6,194 nucleotides of DNA from Proteobacteria bacterium UBA964 (GTDB taxonomy: Bacteria; Pseudomonadota; Gammaproteobacteria; Steroidobacterales; Steroidobacteraceae), in assembly GCA_002292945.1 (NCBI GenBank), contig DBCG01000037.1:5820-12013 (forward strand), given 5' to 3'. Below the pieces are notes generated by a model, which was not told the origin of the DNA, ran no database searches, and worked only from the letters and a program-made list of their open reading frames with translations. Position numbers and translations under genes: made by a program. This document shows, piece after piece, positions 1-6,146 of this stretch. How positions within the stretch are numbered: position 1 is the stretch's first letter; every line of letters starts with the position of its first letter.

Positions 1-1082
1 AGCTCATCATCGGCGAGGGCCTCGAGCCGCAGCGTCTGGCCAGCACCGACCTTGGATGCGTCACGCTCAGCGAGCGGCACTTCGCGGGCGGCCGGCTCTC
101 CGCCAAGCGCTTCGTGCGCGCTCGCGTCGCTGCGCGGCGCGAGCTCGAACCCATCGAAGATGCCTTCCGGCGCTTGGGTTGGCAGCAGTCCGCAGGCAGT
201 TCGGGATCCGTCAAGGCCGTTTTCGAGGCGGTGCGCGAGCTCGATCCGGCGGCCACTGCGATCACGCCAGCGGGGCTCGAGGCGGTGATCGACACGATGT
301 TGCGTGTCGATGATGTGAGCGAGATCCCGCTCGGCACCCTCGATGAGGAGCGACGCGGCGTGTTCCCCGGTGGCCTCGCCATCCTCGCCGAGCTCTTCGA
401 GGTGCTCGGCATCGAACGCATGGAGGTCGCTGACGGGGCGATGCGCGACGGGCTGCTCTACGACCTCGTCGGGCGCATCAACCATGAGGATGCCCGCGAG
501 CGCACCGTTCGCGCCATGCAGGCCCGCTACCATGTCGATCTGGCGCAGGCCGAGCGCGTCGAGCGCACCGCCCTCGGGTTGCTCGCTCAGGTCGCAGACT
601 CATGGCAGCTCGATGATCCATTGGCGGCGATGCTGCTGGCTTGGTCGGCGCGCCTGCACGAGATCGGGCTCGATGTCGCGCATTCGCGCCATCACCAGCA
701 CGGCGCGTATCTGCTCGAACATGCCGACATGCCCGGCTTCCCGCGCGAGGAGCAGCGGTTGCTGTCGCGGCTCGTGGGCGGTCACCGGCGGAAATTGTCG
801 GTCGAGGGCATCGAGCAGCTGCTGCCCTCGTGGGACAAGCGCATCCTGAACCTGACGCTGGTGCTGCGGGTCGCTGTGCTGTTGCACCGCAGCCGCGGCC
901 GAGCCCCGCTGCCTGAGATCACGCTCGAGGCCCGAGGTCGTACCCTCGAGCTGCGCTTCCCGGTGCGCTGGCTGCGGGAGCATCCGCTCACGGTCGCCGA
1001 CCTCAGCCAGGAGATCGATCTTTTGGCCGCGGCCGGGTTCCGGTTGCGGATCTACTCCTCGCGCGGTCTGCCGGCGGTATAA
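1..1082 (+). CDS. ppx: Exopolyphosphatase (Ppx/GppA family), C-terminal part, 5' truncated by window edge
   Basis: PPX removes terminal phosphates from long-chain polyphosphate in the cytoplasm. The reading frame is already open at the left edge (first full codon at base 3) and ends with TAA at 1080-1082, leaving 359 visible residues. The family is about 500 residues, so roughly the first 150 (the first actin-like lobe) lie outside the window. The visible start LIIGEGLEP matches the segment just after the family's DIGGGS phosphate-binding motif. The glycine-rich GSSGSVKA (visible residues 65-72) corresponds to GASGTIKA in E. coli PPX. VFPGGLAIL and the DGAMRDGLLYDL stretch follow, then the HD-like helical domain with LHEIGLDVAHSRHHQHGAYL (from about residue 218) and HRRK (about 261). 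The C-terminal domain is complete, which together with the neighbouring ppk1 favours PPX over the pppGpp hydrolase GppA. A GTG at 114 is an internal valine, not a start. The last 31 bp overlap the 3' end of ppk1 on the other strand. Confidence 0.95.
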   Translation, partial: LIIGEGLEPQRLASTDLGCVTLSERHFAGGRLSAKRFVRARVAARRELEPIEDAFRRLGWQQSAGSSGSVKAVFEAVRELDPAATAITPAGLEAVIDTMLRVDDVSEIPLGTLDEERRGVFPGGLAILAELFEVLGIERMEVADGAMRDGLLYDLVGRINHEDARERTVRAMQARYHVDLAQAERVERTALGLLAQVADSWQLDDPLAAMLLAWSARLHEIGLDVAHSRHHQHGAYLLEHADMPGFPREEQRLLSRLVGGHRRKLSVEGIEQLLPSWDKRILNLTLVLRVAVLLHRSRGRAPLPEITLEARGRTLELRFPVRWLREHPLTVADLSQEIDLLAAAGFRLRIYSSRGLPAV

Positions 1083-3130
1083 GCCTCGAGCAGTTCGAGT
1101 TGGGCGCAGCGCGGCGGTCCGTCGCCGCGCGGGACCCGGCTGTACTGTCCATCGGCACCGAGCGACCACGCCTGCGTGTCGTCGCTGAGGTAGGCCTCGA
1201 GGTCGCGCAGGATGCGGTCGCGGTACTTCGGTCGTCGGATCGGGAAAGAGATCTCGACCCGCCGGAAGAAATTGCGCTCCATCCAGTCGGCGCTGCTGCA
1301 GAAGATCTCGGCATCGCCGCCGTTGGCGAACCAGCAGACCCGCGAGTGCTCGAGGAAACGCCCGACCACCGAGCGCACCCGTACCCTTTCAGAGTATCCG
1401 GGCACACCGGGGCGCAGCGCGCAGACCCCGCGCACGATCAGATCCACCTGCACGCCGGCCTGCGAGGCGCGGCACAGCGCGTCGATGGACTCAGGCTCGA
1501 CCAGGGCGTTCACCTTCAGGATCACCCGTGCCGGCCGTCCCGCGGCGGCATGCGCGATCTCGCGTTCGAGCTTGGCGATCATCGCGCGCTGCAGCTCGAA
1601 CGGGGACTGCAACAGGCAGCTGAGGCGCGGCGCGCGCGTCAGGCTGGTCAGTTGCAGGAACACCTCGTGCACGTCTTGTCCGATATCGGGGTCGCAGGTC
1701 AGCAGGCCGTAGTCGGTGTAGGTACGGGCCGTCCGCGAGTGGTAGTTCCCGGTACCGAGGTGGCAGTAGCGGCGGATGCCCCCCGCTTCACGCCGTACCA
1801 CCATCGCGAGCTTGGCATGGGTCTTGAAGCCGACCACGCCGTACATCACGTGAGCGCCGGCTTCTTGCAGCCTGTCCGACAGTTCTATGTTGGCCTGCTC
1901 GTCGAAGCGCGCGCGCAGTTCGATGACGACCGTCACGTCCTTGCCGGCGTTCGCTGCCTTGACCAAGGCATCGACGATCGCGGAGTCGCCGCCGGTGCGG
2001 TACAGCGTCTGCTTGATGGCGAGCACGGCTGGGTCGGTGGCGGCTTGCCGCAGGAAATCCACCACCGGTGCGAAGCTCTGGAAGGGATGGTGCAGCAGCA
2101 GGTCGGACTGGCGGATCGCCGCGAACATGTCGGGTGCGTCGTTGAGGCGACGGGGCAAGCTCGCTGCGAACGGCGGGTACTTCAGGTCGTCCCGGGCGGC
2201 AAGTTCATGAAGCGCCGATAGCCGGTGCAGGTTCACGGGCGAGGGCACGCGGTAGAGGTCGGTCTCACCGAGCGCGAACTGGCGTGCCAGGAAATCGATG
2301 AGGTCGCGCGGGCAGTCGAGCGAGACCTCGAGCCGGACCGCCGCGCCATAGCGTCGCTGCGCGAGTTCGCCTTCGAGCGCGCGGCGCAGGTCCTCCGCTT
2401 CCTCCTCGTCGACGAACAGGTCGCTGTTGCGGGTCAGGCGGAAGGGATGGCATTCGAGGACCCGCATGCCGTCGAACAGGCGCGGCACGAATTCCTCGAT
2501 GATGGTCGAGAGCAGCACGAAGCGTTGCGCGCCGCCGCTCTGCTCAGGCAGCGGCACCACCCGCGGCAGGGAACGCGGCGCCTGTACGATCGCAAGGGTG
2601 GCCTCACGGCCGTAAGCGTCCTCGCCTTCGAGGCGTACGACGAAGTTGAGGCTCTTGTTCTGGATGCGCGGGAACGGTCGCGATGGGTCGAGTGCGAGCG
2701 GCGAGAGCACCGGCTCGATCTCACGCTCGAAGTAGCTTGCGAGCCAACTGTGGACCGGGCCGAGCGCCTCGCGCGGCAGCAGCGCAAGCCCTGCATCGGC
2801 GAGTTCCGGCAGCAACTGCTCGTCGAGGCAGGCGTATTGGTCGGCGACGAGCCGTGTCGCGCGTGCGTGGATCGCCTCGAGCTGCGCGGCGGGCGACGAC
2901 CCGTCCGGGCTGACAAGATGGGGCGAGTTCTCGAGCCGCTGCTTCACACCCGCGACACGGATCTCGAAGAATTCGTCCAGGTTGCTCGATGAGATGCAGA
3001 GGAAGCGCAAGCGCTCCAAGAGCGGCACCGAGCGGTCCTGCGCTTGGGCGAGGACCCGTTGATTGAACTCCAACAGCGAGAGTTCGCGGTTGATGAGCAT
3101 CGGCGGAAGGGCGGTCGAGGGGGGCGGCAT
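1052..3130 (-). CDS. ppk1: Polyphosphate kinase 1 (PPK1)
   Basis: PPK1 reversibly transfers the ATP gamma-phosphate to a growing polyphosphate chain through a phosphohistidine; the enzyme is often peripherally membrane-associated. The 692 residues match the family length (E. coli 688). The N-terminal domain has INRELSLLEFNQRVL and SSSNLDEFFEIRVAGVK, whose Asn50 corresponds to the ATP-site Asn of the family. The head domain follows to about residue 320. The two phospholipase-D-like C-terminal domains carry KQTLYRT (Arg378), ELRARFDEQANI (Arg408), KTHAKL with the likely phosphorylated His438 (E. coli His435), YCHLGTGNYH, and RFLEHS with His595 (E. coli His592). All expected catalytic residues are present. 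The chosen ATG has no clear Shine-Dalgarno. A second ATG at codon 11 (3098-3100), directly before the conserved LINRELS, is an equally plausible start. The gene lies 56 bp downstream of the M23 peptidase in the same direction. That gap holds a weak extended -10 (TGG then TGTACT, minus strand of 3158-3166) without a good -35, so co-transcription is possible. The stop (TAG) lies inside ppx. Confidence 0.97.
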   Translation of the reverse strand: MPPPSTALPPMLINRELSLLEFNQRVLAQAQDRSVPLLERLRFLCISSSNLDEFFEIRVAGVKQRLENSPHLVSPDGSSPAAQLEAIHARATRLVADQYACLDEQLLPELADAGLALLPREALGPVHSWLASYFEREIEPVLSPLALDPSRPFPRIQNKSLNFVVRLEGEDAYGREATLAIVQAPRSLPRVVPLPEQSGGAQRFVLLSTIIEEFVPRLFDGMRVLECHPFRLTRNSDLFVDEEEAEDLRRALEGELAQRRYGAAVRLEVSLDCPRDLIDFLARQFALGETDLYRVPSPVNLHRLSALHELAARDDLKYPPFAASLPRRLNDAPDMFAAIRQSDLLLHHPFQSFAPVVDFLRQAATDPAVLAIKQTLYRTGGDSAIVDALVKAANAGKDVTVVIELRARFDEQANIELSDRLQEAGAHVMYGVVGFKTHAKLAMVVRREAGGIRRYCHLGTGNYHSRTARTYTDYGLLTCDPDIGQDVHEVFLQLTSLTRAPRLSCLLQSPFELQRAMIAKLEREIAHAAAGRPARVILKVNALVEPESIDALCRASQAGVQVDLIVRGVCALRPGVPGYSERVRVRSVVGRFLEHSRVCWFANGGDAEIFCSSADWMERNFFRRVEISFPIRRPKYRDRILRDLEAYLSDDTQAWSLGADGQYSRVPRGDGPPRCAQLELLEAYTAGRPREE
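1109..1130. repeat. Perfect 8-bp GC inverted repeat just past the ppx stop
   Basis: GCGCGGCG (1109-1116) and its exact complement CGCCGCGC (1123-1130) flank a 6-base loop, giving a strong potential hairpin 26 bp after the ppx stop codon. It lies inside the 3' coding region of ppk1. No T-run follows on either strand, so it is not a standard intrinsic terminator. It could still slow polymerase or protect the ppx mRNA 3' end. Chance is also possible, since this part of PPK1 is written in very GC-rich codons. A smaller stem (CTCGA 1085-1089 with TCGAG 1095-1099) sits between it and the ppx stop. Confidence 0.35.
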
Positions 3131-3186
3131 GGTTCGATGATGGATCAGGGGGGCGACAGTACACCATGCGGCGCGCGGGTCTTGTG

Positions 3187-4467
3187 TTACAGCGCACCTG
3201 TTGAGGCGGTGGTCTGTGCGGGCGCCGTCCGGCCCGCTGCCACGGACGCGTCCAGCCCGGCCAACAACGGGTCGGCGTGGGCCCGAAAGGCCGCCATGTG
3301 CCGCGCCGGCACCGGTTCTGCCTTCGGCAGCGGCACCTTCTGCGGATCTTTGTGGACGCCGTTCTGCAGGTATTCGTAATGCAGGTGCGGACCGGTGGCG
3401 AGACCGGTCATGCCGACATGGCCGATCACCCGCCCTTGCTCGACGACCGTACCGGAGCGCAACCCTCGAGAGAAACGCGACAGGTGTCCGTAGACCGTGC
3501 GGACGCCGCCCGGGTGGACGATCTCGATCACGTTGCCATAGCCGCCTTTGATGCCGACGAAGGCCACCCTGCCGCCGCCCGCCGCCCGCACCGGCGTGCC
3601 GATGGGCGCTGCGTAGTCGACGCCACGATGCGCGCGCATGCGGTTGAGGATGGGATGCCGACGGTAGAGGTTGAAGCGCGAACTCACGCGGCTGAACTCG
3701 AGCGGGGCGCGCAGGAACGCCTTGCGCAGGCTCCGGCCGTCGGGCGTGAAGTAGTCCGGCGTGCCGCCCGGGGGCGTCCAGCGGACCGCGCGATAGGTCT
3801 GGCCCTGGTTGATGAACTGCACCGCCAACAGTTCCCCGTCGCCGACCGGAACGCCATCCTGGCTCAAGGTCTCGTAGGTGAGATCGAATCGGTCACCGGG
3901 GCGGATGTCGAGCACAAAGTCGATGTCCCAACGGAAGATCCCGGCGATCTTGAAGGCCGTCGTGTCGCTGATCCCGGCGAGGTCGGCCGACTGGAACAGC
4001 GAGCCTTCGATCACTGCGCCGGTCGTCCGCAGGCTGTGCTCGAGCGGGTCTACGCGCAACTCGCTGCGCAGGCTGCCGTCCGGTGCGCGCTCCGCCCGCA
4101 GCGTCTCGGTCGCGCTCAGCCGGCGTTCGAACGCCAGCAACCGTCCATCGTCGATGCGCAGCCGCAGTTCGTCTCCGGGGACGATCCGGTCGATGCGTCG
4201 CCGCAGATCGGGGTCGGCGCGCAGCGCCGCCAGTTCGCTCGGGGCCAAGCCTTCGTCACGGAAGATCCGCTCCAGTGTGTCGCCGGGGACGACGGTGCGG
4301 GTCGTTTCACGGATGGGCGCTGCGGTCGCCGCGATCGGTGGAGCCGCCGCCGCGGGCGCAGCAGCGGTCGCCGCGTCGGGCGGCGACGGCGCGCGGCCAC
4401 AGGCGGCCAGCGACAAGGCGACGAGCGCGACGGCGATCCATCGGTGCACACGAATCCCGTCCGGCAT
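3187..4467 (-). CDS. M23 family peptidoglycan metalloendopeptidase, MepM-like predicted lipoprotein
   Basis: This is a predicted zinc endopeptidase that cuts peptide cross-links in peptidoglycan in the periplasm. The 426-residue protein begins with a short basic segment, a hydrophobic helix (about 10-20) and the lipobox LAAC with Cys23. The next residue is Gly rather than Asp, so outer-membrane anchoring is likely under the usual Lol rule. An Ala/Pro-rich linker (about 27-52) leads to a LysM/OapA-like domain (about 54-112, TVVPGDTLERIFRDEGL). A middle domain typical of MepM/Csd3-type proteins covers about 130-255. The M23 catalytic domain (about 255-375) has HRGVDYAAPIGTPV (His280, Asp284), VYGHLS (His328) and HLHYEY (His361, His363). 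The zinc ligands and catalytic histidines are intact, which argues against a degenerate activator such as NlpD or EnvC. The domain order resembles E. coli MepM (YebA). The ATG start is supported by AAGGAG 11 bases upstream. The gene is divergent from tyrS, and ppk1 follows 56 bp downstream. Confidence 0.92.
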   Translation of the reverse strand: MPDGIRVHRWIAVALVALSLAACGRAPSPPDAATAAAPAAAAPPIAATAAPIRETTRTVVPGDTLERIFRDEGLAPSELAALRADPDLRRRIDRIVPGDELRLRIDDGRLLAFERRLSATETLRAERAPDGSLRSELRVDPLEHSLRTTGAVIEGSLFQSADLAGISDTTAFKIAGIFRWDIDFVLDIRPGDRFDLTYETLSQDGVPVGDGELLAVQFINQGQTYRAVRWTPPGGTPDYFTPDGRSLRKAFLRAPLEFSRVSSRFNLYRRHPILNRMRAHRGVDYAAPIGTPVRAAGGGRVAFVGIKGGYGNVIEIVHPGGVRTVYGHLSRFSRGLRSGTVVEQGRVIGHVGMTGLATGPHLHYEYLQNGVHKDPQKVPLPKAEPVPARHMAAFRAHADPLLAGLDASVAAGRTAPAQTTASTGAL

Positions 4468-4478
4468 CGTCTACACTT

Positions 4479-4484
4479 CTCCTT
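4479..4484 (-). promoter_or_regulatory. Shine-Dalgarno of the M23 peptidase gene
   Basis: On the minus strand the sequence AAGGAG lies 11 bases before the ATG at 4465-4467. It is the clearest ribosome binding site in the window and supports this ATG over the in-frame GTG at codon 7. It overlaps a stretch where CTTGG recurs three times on the plus strand (4481-4500). Confidence 0.75.
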
Positions 4485-4529
4485 GGCTTGGCCCTTGGCG
4501 AGGCCGGGTGTGATGCCCGACGCTGCGCA

Positions 4530-4559
4530 ACGCTAGCCGCGCCGGGCGGCTCAGGTCAA
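4530..4559 (-). promoter_or_regulatory. Weak candidate promoter for the M23 peptidase gene
   Basis: Read on the minus strand, TTGACC (4554-4559) matches the -35 consensus in five of six positions. It is followed after 18 bp by TAGCGT (4530-4535), which matches the -10 in only three of six. A GC-rich inverted repeat (GCCGC 4536-4540 / GCGGC 4546-4550) fills part of the spacer. The position, about 60 bp ahead of the start codon, is reasonable, but the poor -10 makes this tentative. No convincing plus-strand promoter for tyrS was found in the same 140-bp spacer (4468-4607). Confidence 0.3.
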
Positions 4560-4607
4560 CCGGCAGCCAGGGTGACGGCAAGAGACAGCATGAGGGTGGA
4601 TGCAGCG

Positions 4608-5834
4608 ATGGACGGACGGACGGACGCGGCGATCGCCGAGCAGCTCGGCGAGATCCGCCGCGGTTGCGCCGAGTTGTTGGTCGAGGCGGAGCTCGTACGC
4701 AAGCTCGCGCGCGGGCAGCCTTTGCGCATCAAGGCGGGTTTCGATCCGACCGCGCCCGATCTTCACCTCGGCCACACGGTGCTCATCAACAAGATGCGCA
4801 CCTTCCAGCAGTTCGGCCACGAGGTCATATTCCTCATCGGCGATTTCACCGGTCTCATCGGCGATCCGACCGGCCGCAACGCGACGCGTCCGCGCCTGAC
4901 CCCGGAGGCGGTGCAACAGAACGCGCAGACCTATCAGCAGCAGATCTTCCGCATCCTCGATCCCGCGCGCACCACCATCGAGTTCAATTCCAAGTGGTTG
5001 AGCGCGATGCCGCTGCCGAAGTTCGTCGAGATCGCGGCGCAGAGCACGGTGGCGCGCATGCTCGAGCGTGACGATTTCGCCAAGCGCTACAAGGCCGGGC
5101 AGCCGATCTCGGTGCACGAGTTCTTCTATCCGCTCGCGCAGGGCTACGACTCGGTCGCCTTGCGGGCGGATGTCGAGCTCGGCGGCACCGACCAGAAGTT
5201 CAACCTGCTGATGGGGCGCCAGCTGCAGGAGGCTTTCGGCCAGGAGCCGCAGTGCGTGCTCACGATGCCGCTGCTCGAGGGTCTGGACGGCGTGAACAAG
5301 ATGTCCAAATCTTTGGGGAACTATGTCGGTATCGACGAGCCGCCCGACCAGCAGTTCGGCAAGCTCATGTCGGTGAGCGACGAGCTGATGTGGCGTTACT
5401 TTGAACTCCTGTCGTTCCGGCCGCTCGGCGAGATCACCGCGCTGCGAACGGACATCGCCTCGGGGCGCAATCCGCGCGATGTGAAGTTCGAGCTCGCACG
5501 CGAGATCGTCGCGCGTTTCCACGGTGCTGCGGCTGCGGAGGCCGCGCAAGCGGCGTTCGTCGCGCGTTTCGCCCAAAAAGCATTGCCGACAGACCTGCCG
5601 CTGCAGTCCATCCCGGCGCAGGACGCTGCCGGTACGGGGATCGTCGCTGCCTTGAAGGCCAGCCAGCTGGTCTCGAGCGGCTCCGAAGCGGTCCGCAAAC
5701 TGTCCGAAGGTGCCGTTCGGATCGACGGAGAGCGGGTCCAGGACCGGGACACCCGTTTGGCGGTAGGCGCCGAGCACATCTTGCAGGTCGGCCCCCGGCG
5801 GTTCGCCCGAGTCAAGGTCGAAAAAGCTATATAA
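4608..5834 (+). CDS. tyrS: Tyrosyl-tRNA synthetase (TyrZ-like bacterial type)
   Basis: This class I aminoacyl-tRNA synthetase activates tyrosine with ATP and charges tRNA-Tyr in the cytoplasm. From this start it has 408 residues, close to the roughly 400 of Pseudomonas TyrZ. The Rossmann catalytic domain shows LRIKAGFDPTAPDLHLGH, where HLGH (53-56) is the HIGH signature. FLIGDFTGLIGDPTGR (about 75-90), YPLAQGYDSVALRADVELGGTDQKFN (about 174-199) and KMSKS (231-235, in LEGLDGVNKMSKSLGNY) follow. The C-terminal S4-like RNA-binding domain spans about 345-405 (SEAVRKLSEGAVRIDGERVQDRD). The frame is open far upstream (to 4083), but that part is antisense to the peptidase gene and has no homology. 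ATG 4608 is preferred because GAGG (4592-4595) precedes it and the first conserved residues (EQLGEIRRG) follow closely. ATG 4590, with a weak AAGAG ahead of it, would add six residues and cannot be excluded. Four tandem GACG units follow the chosen ATG. The gene stops 42 bp before the -35 of rrn P1, with no terminator visible. Confidence 0.97.
   Translation: MDGRTDAAIAEQLGEIRRGCAELLVEAELVRKLARGQPLRIKAGFDPTAPDLHLGHTVLINKMRTFQQFGHEVIFLIGDFTGLIGDPTGRNATRPRLTPEAVQQNAQTYQQQIFRILDPARTTIEFNSKWLSAMPLPKFVEIAAQSTVARMLERDDFAKRYKAGQPISVHEFFYPLAQGYDSVALRADVELGGTDQKFNLLMGRQLQEAFGQEPQCVLTMPLLEGLDGVNKMSKSLGNYVGIDEPPDQQFGKLMSVSDELMWRYFELLSFRPLGEITALRTDIASGRNPRDVKFELAREIVARFHGAAAAEAAQAAFVARFAQKALPTDLPLQSIPAQDAAGTGIVAALKASQLVSSGSEAVRKLSEGAVRIDGERVQDRDTRLAVGAEHILQVGPRRFARVKVEKAI
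4611..4626 (+). repeat. (GACG)4 tetranucleotide repeat at the tyrS 5' end
   Basis: Four perfect tandem copies of GACG start on the base after the chosen tyrS ATG and encode DGRTD plus the first base of the next codon. Gain or loss of one unit would shift the frame of the synthetase if translation starts at 4608 or 4590. Four copies is short for a hypermutable tract, so this may simply be a GC-rich coincidence. Confidence 0.8.
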
Positions 5835-5876
5835 ATCAGGGCAGTGCAAGTCTCTGAGGCGGTACGTGACAAATCG

Positions 5877-5904
5877 TTGACAGTGCCGCTCCGACGCCTA
5901 TAAT
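5877..5904 (+). promoter_or_regulatory. rRNA operon promoter P1 (sigma-70, perfect hexamers, 16-bp spacer)
   Basis: TTGACA (5877-5882) and TATAAT (5899-5904) both match consensus fully and are 16 bp apart, the spacing typical of E. coli rrn P1 promoters. The bases right after the -10, GCGCGCCC, form a GC-rich discriminator, as expected for promoters under ppGpp and initiating-nucleotide control. Transcription should start around 5911-5915. The region where an UP element would sit (about 5853-5874) is not notably AT-rich, so strong alpha-subunit contact is not evident. Confidence 0.85.
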
Positions 5905-5964
5905 GCGCGCCCTCATCTCGGTCCCGCGCGCCTCTGGCGAGCGATACAGAAATGGGAAAAGAAG

Positions 5965-5992
5965 TTGACGGGGAGGGCCGAATGGCTATACT
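5965..5992 (+). promoter_or_regulatory. Candidate rRNA operon promoter P2
   Basis: TTGACG (5965-5970) and TATACT (5987-5992) each match consensus in five of six positions and have the same 16-bp spacer as P1. They lie 88 bp downstream of P1, and an A-rich run (about 5946-5963) precedes the -35. Tandem P1-P2 promoters are the known arrangement in E. coli rrn operons. The predicted start near 5999-6001 coincides with the first bases of the boxB-like hairpin. Confidence 0.65.
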
Positions 5993-6000
5993 TCCCGCCC

Positions 6001-6024
6001 CCTCGACACCCCTGCGGTTCGAGG
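6001..6024 (+). promoter_or_regulatory. boxB-like hairpin of the rrn leader
   Basis: CCTCGA (6001-6006) and TCGAGG (6019-6024) are perfectly complementary and enclose a 12-base loop. In E. coli rrn leaders a boxB stem-loop precedes boxA, and here the hairpin directly abuts the boxA-like motif. The assignment rests on position and pairing, not sequence conservation. Confidence 0.5.
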
Positions 6025-6036
6025 CGCTGTTTAAAA
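6025..6036 (+). promoter_or_regulatory. boxA antitermination element (NusB/S10 site)
   Basis: CGCTGTTTAAAA matches the E. coli rrn boxA TGCTCTTTAACA in nine of twelve positions and sits in the canonical place between the boxB-like hairpin and the boxC-like block. In RNA form, boxA recruits NusB-NusE to make polymerase resistant to Rho and speed assembly of rRNA. The G where consensus has C (position 5 of the motif, base 6029) is unusual. Confidence 0.65.
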
Positions 6037-6050
6037 GTTCGGTAGGTAAC

Positions 6051-6065
6051 TTGTGTGGGGACTCG
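6051..6065 (+). promoter_or_regulatory. boxC-like element
   Basis: TTGTGTGGGGACTCG closely resembles GTGTGGGCACTCG, which follows boxA in E. coli rrn leaders. It lies 14 bases after the boxA-like motif. The match supports reading the whole block as a genuine antitermination leader. Confidence 0.6.
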
Positions 6066-6135
6066 CGTCGATGCGTCCTTTGGATGCTGAAGACCGAGTA
6101 ACCAAATTTTTGTCCAGCAATGGGCCATATTTGAT

Positions 6136-6146
6136 TGCTCTTTTAG
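6136..6146 (+). promoter_or_regulatory. Second boxA-like motif close to 16S
   Basis: TGCTCTTTTAG matches TGCTCTTTAAC in nine of eleven positions, including the intact TGCTCTTT core that the upstream boxA lacks. It sits only 17 bases before the expected mature 16S 5' end, not at the usual boxA place. It may be a functional second NusB site, part of the processing stem, or chance in an AT-rich stretch. Confidence 0.35.

Noticed and set aside
1100..2221. Long plus-strand open frame (373 codons) opposite ppk1
   Set aside because: PPK1 on the other strand is unmistakable, with all catalytic residues. The antisense product is Arg/Ala/Val/His-rich without recognisable domains, the usual mirror effect in GC-rich coding DNA.
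3218..3237. GCGGGC/GCCCGC inverted repeat near the 3' end of the peptidase gene
   Set aside because: It lies inside coding sequence, about 30 bp before the stop, has only a 6-bp stem with no T-run, and is expected in such GC-rich DNA.
4481..4514. Possible plus-strand tyrS promoter (TTGG-type -35 candidates with TGTGAT at 4509-4514)
   Set aside because: No -35 lies at an acceptable spacing, and the CTTGG copies are better seen as a short local repeat overlapping the peptidase ribosome site.
3277..4536. 419-codon open frame opposite the M23 peptidase
   Set aside because: It lies antisense to a protein with signal sequence, LysM-like and M23 motifs and a good ribosome site. The product shows no domain and biased composition.
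4083..4607. Upstream extension of the tyrS frame to a 583-codon product
   Set aside because: The extra residues are Arg/Ala/Pro-rich, lie antisense to the peptidase gene, and would far exceed TyrRS family length. The start near 4608 (or 4590) is better supported.
4551..5849. 432-codon minus-strand open frame covering all of tyrS
   Set aside because: It is striking in length, but its low-complexity Leu/Arg/His-rich product matches nothing known to me, and the sense strand is a complete TyrRS. It is best explained by codon bias.
5913..6128. 71-codon minus-strand frame in the rrn leader
   Set aside because: It has no recognisable protein and no clear ribosome site, and it lies across promoters and antitermination elements that explain the sequence.
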